DNA of 6,209 nt, from the NCBI GenBank assembly GCA_022615465.1, contig JAKEGR010000159.1, positions 1 through 6,209 of the forward strand. The letters are read 5' to 3'. The position numbers were made by a program, and so were the translations under genes. This document shows positions 1 to 5,754 of this stretch, one piece after another. The notes under the pieces are model-generated. The model worked only from the letters and a program-made list of their open reading frames with translations, was not told the origin of the DNA and ran no database searches. The stretch is from Planctomycetota bacterium. Lineage in GTDB: Bacteria > Planctomycetota > Planctomycetia > Pirellulales > Lacipirellulaceae. The stretch's first letter is position 1. Every line of letters begins with the position of its first letter.

Positions 1-891
1 ACCGCCCCAGGCATCGCCATGAGCATCGCGCGGACTTGCTGCCAGCCCTGCCGGCTGTTTGCCTTGCCGGGAGTGCCGGCCGAGATGTTTGCCATGTGGA
101 CGGCTACGGTGACGCCAGCGATCGCGGCGGTCCAGCCAGCCCAGCGTGTCATTTGCCATCGCCGCATCAAATGTTTCGGCGTTGGCGAAAGCGATCTCGA
201 AGCGATGCTTCCCGACATGATCCGCCGCGATCGCGATCCGTTGGTGGGCATTACGGTAAGCGGCGCGACGATTACGCTGCGGATCACTGCCGCCGGTGTG
301 AACGAAGCGGTCTGTCACAAGGCCATGGAGCCGACCGTGGCCCAGATTCGTGAACTGCTTGGCGTGCTGGTCTTTGGTGAAGAGGACGACGAGCTGGAAC
401 ACGCCGTGGTGCGGCTGCTCAACCAACGGGAAAAAAGCCTCGCTGTCGCCGAATGGGCCACCGATGGACTGGTGACCCACTGGTTGGCCGAGGCAGCAGC
501 AAGGCTCGATAGTTTCCGGGGAGGTTTCGTTGTGCGCGATCCTGCCACGTGCGACTTGCTCCTTGGTATTGAGGTGGCGGCGGATGCGGCGGCCGCTGCC
601 GAGACGGCCCGCGCGATGGCTCACGCCGTGCGCAAACGCTACGATGCCGATTTGGGCCTGGCCGTGGCAGCACCGCCCACGGCTGGCCCGCTCGTGCCCA
701 CGGCCGCAGCCAGTCCGGCAGCGACCAATTCACTGGAATTGTCGGGCACGTTGCAGGTGGGATTGGCAACTTCCGACAAGGTAGTCGTGAAGGGCTTCCC
801 GCTGGCGAGCCACCCATCAATCACAAAAACCCGCGCCGCGAAACAAGCACTGAACATGGTACGATTGACACTTCTCCGTGACACGGAATAA
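1..891 (+). CDS. cinA: CinA-like protein, 5'-truncated by the window edge
   Basis: This is the C-terminal 296 residues of a CinA-family protein. Frame 1 is open from the first base, and the residues before the first ATG (TAPGIA) fit the conserved end of the MoCF/COG1058 domain, so the ATG at 19 is internal and the true start is outside. Domains in window numbering: the end of the COG1058 nucleotide pyrophosphatase domain (TAPGIA at 1-6, FALPGVPAEM at 20-29), a KH-like linker (CFGVGES at 58-64, VGITVSGATITLRI at 82-95, then LVFGEEDDELEHAVVRLL at 123-140), and a COG1546/PncC-like domain from about 145. In known CinA proteins that last domain deamidates NMN to nicotinate mononucleotide. Here the usual AESCTGG motif reads AEWATDG (150-156), so the conserved Ser and Cys are missing, and the TGxAGP and KPVG motifs are not recognisable. 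Family membership is certain; deamidase activity is doubtful. The stop is 69 bp before nadE on the same strand, so an NAD-related pairing or operon is plausible. Confidence 0.93.
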   Translation, partial: TAPGIAMSIARTCCQPCRLFALPGVPAEMFAMWTATVTPAIAAVQPAQRVICHRRIKCFGVGESDLEAMLPDMIRRDRDPLVGITVSGATITLRITAAGVNEAVCHKAMEPTVAQIRELLGVLVFGEEDDELEHAVVRLLNQREKSLAVAEWATDGLVTHWLAEAAARLDSFRGGFVVRDPATCDLLLGIEVAADAAAAAETARAMAHAVRKRYDADLGLAVAAPPTAGPLVPTAAASPAATNSLELSGTLQVGLATSDKVVVKGFPLASHPSITKTRAAKQALNMVRLTLLRDTE

Positions 892-892
892 C
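865..892 (+). promoter_or_regulatory. Possible sigma70-type promoter for nadE
   Basis: A perfect -35 hexamer TTGACA lies at 865-870. It is followed after 16 bases by AATAAC (887-892), which matches four of six positions of TATAAT. The elements overlap the last codons and stop of cinA and would place a transcript start near 900, leaving a leader of about 60 bases before nadE. The -10 box is weak and a TTGACA can arise by chance in coding sequence, so cotranscription with cinA remains equally possible. Confidence 0.22.
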
Positions 893-945
893 CCGAACTG
901 GCGATTCTTTGGCCGCAATCCAACGGGTCGCCGGCACTCCAGAAA

Positions 946-951
946 AAGGGG
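946..951 (+). promoter_or_regulatory. Shine-Dalgarno sequence of nadE
   Basis: AAGGGG lies nine bases before the TTG at 961. Together with the family-like N-terminus that begins there (MNRLRLAAAAVNQTP), it supports TTG as the start codon. Confidence 0.65.
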
Positions 952-960
952 ATCCTATTC

Positions 961-3075
961 TTGAACCGCCTTCGCCTGGCAGCCGCCGCCGTGAACCAGA
1001 CACCACTGGCCTGGAACACGAATCGCCGACACATCCTCGCCGCGATGGCAGCGGCGCGTGATGCGGGCGCCGGCATGTTGTGCCTGCCCGAACTGTGCAT
1101 CACCGGCTATGGCTGTGAGGACATGTTCTTTTCGGCAGGTGTGCAGCGAACGGCACTCGTGATGCTCGAGGAACTTGTGCCGCATACGACTGGCCTGGTG
1201 ACGTGCATGGGACTGCCGGTTTTCCACGAGGGCGCGGTTTACAACTGCGTCGCCGTCGCCTGCAATGGCCGGCTGCTGGGCGTTGTCGCCAAGCAACACC
1301 TGGCCGGCGATGGCATCCATTACGAGCCTCGCTGGTTTCGCCGTTGGCCGCAGGACCATATGAGCACTGTCGAGATTGGTGGCCGCGAGGTTCCGCTCGG
1401 CGATCTGTTGTTCGAGTGCGGTAATGTGCGGATCGGTTTTGAGATCTGCCGCGATGCCTGGGTGGCCGATCGCACCGGCGCACGACTCGCGCAGCGCGGG
1501 GCCGACGTGCTACTCAACCCGAGTGCCAGCCATTTCGCTTTCGCCAAACAACAGATTCGCGAACGGTTCGTACTCGAAGGCTCGCGCGCGTTCTGTGTGA
1601 GCTACGCCTATGCAAATCTCCTCGGCAACGAGGCGGGCCGATCCATTTACGATGGCGGCACGCTGCTGGCCAGCGGCGGCACAATGCTCGCCCGCGGGCC
1701 GAGGTTTTCGTTCGCCGATTGGGTGCTCTCCACGGCAGTTCTCGACGTCGATGCCACCCGCCGCGCAAAATCGGAGACTTTTTCCGACGTCGGCACATGT
1801 CCGGCGGCCGCTGAGGATTATGGACTGGTAGCAGCCGATTTTGACTATCCCGATGTCGCCCAGCCGGTGGGTTCTGTCACGATCCGCACCGGAACCTGCT
1901 TCGAACAAAGCACCTCGGACATGAAGCAGGCTTCCACGGTCGCCAACGTACCCGGCCATCCGGTTTGGGAAACGGGATCCCATCAGAAGGAAGAGGAATT
2001 TGCCCGCGCGGTGTCGCTGGCCCTGTTCGACTACTTGCGTAAGAGTCGAGTTCAGGGACTTGTTGTCTCGCTCAGCGGCGGCGCCGACTCCTCGACGGTC
2101 GCCCTGCTGGTTCATCTGTTGGTACAACTTGGCGGTCGTGAGTTGGGATGGAGCAGGCTCGCCGCAAAGCTGTCGCATATGCGTGGTATGAGTCGATTTG
2201 CCGCGGCCACTGGCGCGGTAACCGAGGATACTGCGTTTGCGGAGACTAGCCGCCAGTTAGTCCGTCAATTGCTGACATGCGTCTACCAGGCCACATGCAA
2301 CAGCAGCGACATCACACAGCGTGCCGCGCGGACGGTCGCCGAGACGATCGGCGCGGAATTCCTGGCATGGGATGTAGATGCATTCGTTGATGGGTACATC
2401 GATGTAGTCAGCAAAGCGATCGGCCGCCAACCCACCTGGCAGCATGACGATGTGGCGCTCCAAAACATACAGGCCCGCGTGCGGGGACCGGGTGCGTGGT
2501 TGCTGGCAAACCTGCGTGGGGCAATGCTGCTGACCACCAGCAATCGCAGCGAAGCTGCGGTTGGCTACGCCACCATGGACGGCGATACCTGCGGCAGCCT
2601 CGCCCCAATCGCCGGGATCGACAAGGCTTTTTTGCTCGACTGGCTCCACTGGATGGAGACAACCGGCCCGGCCGGTATTGGCCTTCTCGCCGCACTGGCG
2701 GTGGTCAATGCCCAGCGACCAACTGCCGAGTTGAGGCCCCCGGAGGCCAAGCAGACCGACGAGGCCGATCTGATGCCCTACCGGGTGCTAGATGCGATCG
2801 AGCGGGCGGCGATTCGCGACAAGCTGCTGCCCATCGAAGTGCTGGAAACCGTTCGTCCGCAGTTTCGGCAGTATTCCACCCAGCAAATGGGCGTATGGGT
2901 CGAGCGGTTTTTTCGACTCTGGTGCCGCAATCAATGGAAGCGCGAGCGCTATGCACCGTCGTTTCATCTCGACGACGAGAATCTGGACCCCAAAACGTGG
3001 TGCCGCTTCCCTATCCTCAACAGCGGCTTTGATCGCGAACTCGAACAGTTGCGGGACTACCTGCGCGGGCTGTAA
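961..3075 (+). CDS. nadE: Glutamine-dependent NAD+ synthetase (704 aa)
   Basis: This enzyme makes NAD+ from nicotinate adenine dinucleotide, ATP and glutamine, the last step of NAD synthesis, in the cytoplasm. The N-terminal half (about 4-270) is a nitrilase-type glutaminase. Its triad is visible as Glu44 in LPELCITGY, Lys111 in VVAKQHL and Cys163 in FEICRDAW, so ammonia release from glutamine should work. The C-terminal half (about 340-700) is the ATP-pyrophosphatase synthetase domain, with the PP-loop LSGGADSS at 371-378, DDVALQNIQAR at 496-506, TTSNRSE at 525-531 and GYATMDGDTCG at 535-545. Where many NadE proteins have an MPS-YSS-type segment after the PP-loop, this one has a longer stretch with LLTCVYQATCNSSD (437-450). 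I remember this as a variant subfamily found in some bacteria. TTG is the start, supported by an AAGGGG nine bases upstream. The gene follows cinA on the same strand. I am confident of the function. Confidence 0.97.
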   Translation: MNRLRLAAAAVNQTPLAWNTNRRHILAAMAAARDAGAGMLCLPELCITGYGCEDMFFSAGVQRTALVMLEELVPHTTGLVTCMGLPVFHEGAVYNCVAVACNGRLLGVVAKQHLAGDGIHYEPRWFRRWPQDHMSTVEIGGREVPLGDLLFECGNVRIGFEICRDAWVADRTGARLAQRGADVLLNPSASHFAFAKQQIRERFVLEGSRAFCVSYAYANLLGNEAGRSIYDGGTLLASGGTMLARGPRFSFADWVLSTAVLDVDATRRAKSETFSDVGTCPAAAEDYGLVAADFDYPDVAQPVGSVTIRTGTCFEQSTSDMKQASTVANVPGHPVWETGSHQKEEEFARAVSLALFDYLRKSRVQGLVVSLSGGADSSTVALLVHLLVQLGGRELGWSRLAAKLSHMRGMSRFAAATGAVTEDTAFAETSRQLVRQLLTCVYQATCNSSDITQRAARTVAETIGAEFLAWDVDAFVDGYIDVVSKAIGRQPTWQHDDVALQNIQARVRGPGAWLLANLRGAMLLTTSNRSEAAVGYATMDGDTCGSLAPIAGIDKAFLLDWLHWMETTGPAGIGLLAALAVVNAQRPTAELRPPEAKQTDEADLMPYRVLDAIERAAIRDKLLPIEVLETVRPQFRQYSTQQMGVWVERFFRLWCRNQWKRERYAPSFHLDDENLDPKTWCRFPILNSGFDRELEQLRDYLRGL

Positions 3076-3080
3076 CCGGC

Positions 3081-3140
3081 GGTTTCTTATCGCTGTCCGC
3101 CAGAAACCCTGTCCGCGCAGGTCTAAACGCAACCTGTTTT
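3081..3140 (+). terminator. Stem-loop region after nadE, possible terminator
   Basis: The short gap between the convergent nadE and amidotransferase genes holds two small inverted repeats. GGTTTCT (3081-3087) pairs with AGAAACC (3102-3108) across a 14-base loop. CAGGT (3118-3122) pairs with ACCTG (3132-3136) and is followed directly by TTTT (3137-3140). The second has the layout of a weak Rho-independent terminator for nadE. Other pairings compete (GGCGG 3078-3082 with CCGCC 3097-3101), and the stems are short, so this is only a candidate. Confidence 0.35.
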
Positions 3141-3167
3141 CCGGCCTCTTCCAGCCAGTTCCGAGAA

Positions 3168-3911
3168 CTATGCGACCATTCGCACCGCCTCCACGGCCTC
3201 CTTCACCGCATCGATGAATTCCTCGAAGATCCGCAGATCCAACGCGGAAGCCGTGTCAGCCTCTGGATGGAACTGGGTGCCGACAGCGAACCAATCTGGA
3301 ATCCGGCTCTCGATCGCTTCGACAATTCCATCCGGGCAGCGGGCGGTCACTTCGAAACCAGCGGCCAGTTCGTCGACGGCCATGTGATGCATACTGTTTA
3401 CGCGCAGCTCGCCGTCGCCATAGACGCGCTCCATCAATGAGCTAGGTGCAAGCTCGAGCGTGTGGCGATGGGCCGGATCGAGCGGATCCTGATGCGGCAG
3501 AGAACCTGGCCGATCTTCTGCAATGTGCAGTAGCAAGTTGCCTCCCAGCGTCACGTTGAGAAGCTGCATGCCGGTGCCAATGGCTAACACCGGCATCCTG
3601 CGATCGGCAATCAGTCGCATTAAACGGCGATCAAATATCTCGCGTCGCACGGCTAGCGGCCGAAAACACCGGTGAATCATCCAGCCGTCGCGTCGCGGAT
3701 CCAGATCGGCACCGCCAACGAGCAACATGCCATCCACCTGCTCCAACACCTGCTCCAAATCGTCATCGTCTTTCAAGGGAGGAATAATCACCGGGATTCC
3801 TCCCGCCTTGCTAATCGCTTCGAAATAGCCCGACGACAAGAACGTAAAGGCGGGCTTGCCGCCCTTAGCATCACAGAAATCAGCATTTAATCCGATAACA
3901 GGTTTCAACAT
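3168..3911 (-). CDS. Class I glutamine amidotransferase-like protein (peptidase C26 / PuuD family) without the catalytic Cys
   Basis: This 247-residue protein has the fold signature of the C26 family, which includes PuuD, the hydrolase of gamma-glutamyl-GABA. Visible marks are KPVIGLNADF at 3-12, MLLVGGADLDP at 62-72, MPVLAIGTGMQLLNVTLGG at 106-124, NSMHHMAVD at 172-180, PDGIVEAIE at 193-201 and GTQFHPEAD at 211-219. The nucleophile elbow of active members reads ICRGxQ, whereas here it reads IGTGMQ, so Gly112 replaces Cys and Thr113 replaces Arg. His215 and Glu217 of the triad are kept. The reading frame is intact and otherwise well conserved, which argues against simple decay; it may be a pseudoenzyme, a binding protein or an enzyme with another mechanism. 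An ATG at 3956 is in frame, but I chose 3911 because the family begins near KPVIGLN and AGGGAG lies eight bases upstream. Its partner and substrate cannot be read from the sequence. It is convergent with nadE. Confidence 0.92.
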   Translation of the reverse strand: MLKPVIGLNADFCDAKGGKPAFTFLSSGYFEAISKAGGIPVIIPPLKDDDDLEQVLEQVDGMLLVGGADLDPRRDGWMIHRCFRPLAVRREIFDRRLMRLIADRRMPVLAIGTGMQLLNVTLGGNLLLHIAEDRPGSLPHQDPLDPAHRHTLELAPSSLMERVYGDGELRVNSMHHMAVDELAAGFEVTARCPDGIVEAIESRIPDWFAVGTQFHPEADTASALDLRIFEEFIDAVKEAVEAVRMVA

Positions 3912-3919
3912 GACATGCA

Positions 3920-3925
3920 CTCCCT
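3920..3925 (-). promoter_or_regulatory. Shine-Dalgarno sequence of the amidotransferase-like gene
   Basis: On the minus strand AGGGAG sits eight bases before the ATG at 3911. It decides in favour of this start over the in-frame ATG 45 bases further upstream. Confidence 0.65.
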
Positions 3926-3931
3926 CGCTAG

Positions 3932-3949
3932 GGCGTCGCCAAAGACGCC
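3932..3949 (-). promoter_or_regulatory. Small perfect hairpin just upstream of the amidotransferase ribosome binding site
   Basis: GGCGTC and GACGCC form a six-base-pair GC-rich stem around a six-base loop, in the presumed leader directly before the Shine-Dalgarno sequence. It could be an operator or a translational control element. A stem this short is common by chance in GC-rich DNA, so this is a weak call. Confidence 0.25.
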
Positions 3950-4634
3950 TGGTCATGGAGTTCGATCCTGGCCAGAAACGCAGACCACAAGTAATTCAGG
4001 AGTCCGGCACATTGCGGGGCAAGAAAGCCGCCCCACAGTCGTTGAGAACGTGGCTGACTACCGCACTGATGAACTTGCCGAATCTCTTCGACCCGCCACC
4101 ACGTAATCCCGCCACACTTTCAACCCACCCATGTGCCATGAAAGCCGACGATCCACCAGAAACCGCGCTCACCACGGTCTGGCACGTCGGCCGACATCCC
4201 TATCGCTCAGCCAGAAGAACTCCCTTAAGTTGGGCCGTGTCAATCGACCACAGGGGAATGCAAGTTGGCGCAGATCGTATACGCCGGCATGATGGTTTTG
4301 CAAGCTTCCCCCAAGGTTTTGCGTGGCAGTCGCAATGCTAGCACAACATCCTGTAGTAATGCGCCGGCGCGTTCTGCAGGTTTTTGGCGCCACTTGCTTG
4401 TCTTCGTCCCTGCGTAAGACTCCTTTGGATCGACGAGGACCAATGGCAGCAAGCCCACAATCGGCCGTTTACGGGTTGGCCATGCCGCGATATGCTCGAT
4501 GGTTCCTGCGTGTTGCCGATCTCTGGCAGCAGACCCAGGATGCGTTGAGCTCGCCGAAGCTTGGCGTGGTCGCCGGAGAAAACCTCGGCTTCCCGCATAT
4601 CCCGATCCTCGACCCTTGCCTCTCGACTATTGCG

Positions 4635-5729
4635 ATGCACTTTCGCCGTGTTTGTCTGGAATCGTTCGGCTACACCCTGCCGGACGAGGTGGTGACGACT
4701 GCTGAAATCGAGGTTCGGCTGGCCCCACTCTATGAACGTCTGCGGCTGCCCGAGGGCCGGCTGGAATTAATGACCGGCATTCGCGAGCGGCGTTTTTTTC
4801 CTCCAGGCACGCTCCCCAGCGAGATTAGCATTGAATCCGCTCGAAGAGCCATCGAAGCAAGCGGCATCGATCGCCACTTTTTCGGTGCCTTGATCCATGG
4901 CTCGGTCTGCCGTGATTATCTGGAGCCGGCCACCGCCTGCCGCGTCCATCACGCCCTCGGGCTGCCGTCCGCGTGCATGATCTACGACGTCTCCAACGCC
5001 TGCCTTGGATTGCTGACCGGCGTGCTGCACATCGCGAACATGATCGAGCTAGGCCAGATTCGCGCCGGAATCGTCGTCGGTACCGAGTGTGGTCACGAGT
5101 TGGTCGAGAATACGATCGCTCTCTTGAACAGCGATTTGTCGTTGACACGCGACTCGATCAAGCATTCGATGGCCTCTCTTACAATTGGTTCCGCCAGCGC
5201 TGCCATGGTCCTCTGCGACAAAGAACTCAGCCAAACCGGCAACCGGCTCACTGCGGCCATGGTCCACTGTGATGCCAGCCGGCACGATCTTTGCCGTAGC
5301 CGCGGCATGGAAACCGTGATGCAGACCGACAGCGAGGAGCTGATGCGGCGTGGCGTGGCAATTGGCGCGGAGACATTTTCCCACTTCTTGGCTGTCGCAG
5401 GCTGGGAGCCAGAAGACGTCGATCGCACATTCTGCCATCAAGTCGGCGTCGCGCACCGCAAGCTGATGTTCGAGTCGCTCCAACTCGATCCGAAAAACGA
5501 CTTCGCCACCCTGGAGATACTCGGCAACACCGGCGCGGTCGCCCTTCCGGTCACCATGGCAATGGGTATTGAACAGGATCGATTGCAGCGAGGCGATCGC
5601 GTGGCGATGCTCGGCATCGGATCGGGCATCAACTGCCAGATGCTCGCTGTCGAATGGCAGCAAAGCGCGGCGAAGAAACCTACACAACGAACTTCGCTTG
5701 CGTTGGAATCGCAAGGTGGTGAAGCCTGA
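4635..5729 (+). CDS. oleA: OleA-like beta-ketoacyl synthase III (thiolase superfamily), 364 aa
   Basis: The thiolase-fold protein keeps the Cys-His-Asn triad: Cys123 in DVSNACLG (118-125), His268 in CHQVG (267-271) and Asn298 in GNTGAVALP (297-305), and it ends in GIGSGINCQM (327-336). It resembles OleA more than FabH: RDYLEPATA (93-101) parallels RDYLEPSTA of Xanthomonas OleA, and its Glu97 probably corresponds to the OleA glutamate that takes part in the second-chain reaction. OleA joins two fatty acyl-CoA chains head to head to give a beta-keto acid, which OleB, OleC and OleD turn into a long-chain olefin. The frame is open back to 4323, but I chose the ATG at 4635 because MHFRRVCLES lines up with the known N-terminus (MLFQNVSIAG) and the upstream translation has no family likeness. 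No Shine-Dalgarno sequence precedes this ATG. No oleB, oleC or oleD is adjacent on the right. Another specialised KAS III, making a ketone or a different beta-keto product, is the main alternative. Confidence 0.88.
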   Translation: MHFRRVCLESFGYTLPDEVVTTAEIEVRLAPLYERLRLPEGRLELMTGIRERRFFPPGTLPSEISIESARRAIEASGIDRHFFGALIHGSVCRDYLEPATACRVHHALGLPSACMIYDVSNACLGLLTGVLHIANMIELGQIRAGIVVGTECGHELVENTIALLNSDLSLTRDSIKHSMASLTIGSASAAMVLCDKELSQTGNRLTAAMVHCDASRHDLCRSRGMETVMQTDSEELMRRGVAIGAETFSHFLAVAGWEPEDVDRTFCHQVGVAHRKLMFESLQLDPKNDFATLEILGNTGAVALPVTMAMGIEQDRLQRGDRVAMLGIGSGINCQMLAVEWQQSAAKKPTQRTSLALESQGGEA

Positions 5730-5754
5730 GCCTTGCTGCCCTCCCATGGCTCAG
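5726..5754. terminator. Inverted repeat across both convergent stop codons
   Basis: CTGAGCC (5726-5732) and GGCTCAG (5748-5754) form a perfect seven-base-pair stem with a 15-base loop. The left arm contains the TGA of oleA and the right arm contains the stop of the opposing gene. The position between convergent genes suits a two-way terminator, but there is no T tract on either side, so intrinsic termination is uncertain. Confidence 0.35.

Larger units (their letters stand above)
3912..4634. other. 723-bp divergent intergenic region with no recognised gene
   Basis: This stretch lies between the divergent amidotransferase and oleA genes and must hold both promoters, but I see no convincing -35/-10 pair for either. 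Several short frames are open on both strands; none shows a family I know or a convincing ribosome binding site. The most protein-like stretch is on the minus strand from about 4500 down to 4240 (with VLVDPKES and KTSKWRQKPAERAG), ending in TGA. Upstream of it, a different minus frame over about 4500-4600 contains LRRAQRILGLLPEIGNTQE. These could be two parts of one frameshifted old gene, or chance frames. Another minus frame from about 4196 to 4000 is also open without a recognisable product. I see no terminal inverted repeats or transposase motifs. Confidence 0.5.

Noticed and set aside
1510..2178. Long open frame on the minus strand inside nadE
   Set aside because: It lies entirely over well-conserved nadE coding sequence, has no recognisable domain, and is typical of shadow frames in GC-rich genes.
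2496..3032. 178-codon plus-strand frame within nadE
   Set aside because: Its translation is Arg/Gly/Pro-rich out-of-frame sequence, while the nadE frame here carries conserved synthetase motifs.
3912..3956. Start of the amidotransferase-like gene at the in-frame ATG at 3956
   Set aside because: The extra 15 residues are Arg-rich and not family-like, and the ATG at 3911 has a good Shine-Dalgarno sequence and the expected N-terminus.
3957..3985. Bases resembling the conserved start of 16S rRNA (GTTCGATCCTGGCCAGAAACG)
   Set aside because: The likeness covers only about 20 bases with mismatches, and what follows does not continue as 16S rRNA, so it is chance.
4323..4634. N-terminal extension of the OleA reading frame by 104 residues
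   Set aside because: The extension has no likeness to KAS III proteins, and the ATG at 4635 matches the known N-terminus of the family.
5049..5747. Long open frame on the minus strand inside oleA
   Set aside because: It mirrors the conserved oleA frame, shows no domain of its own, and would overlap the opposing gene only by its shadow.
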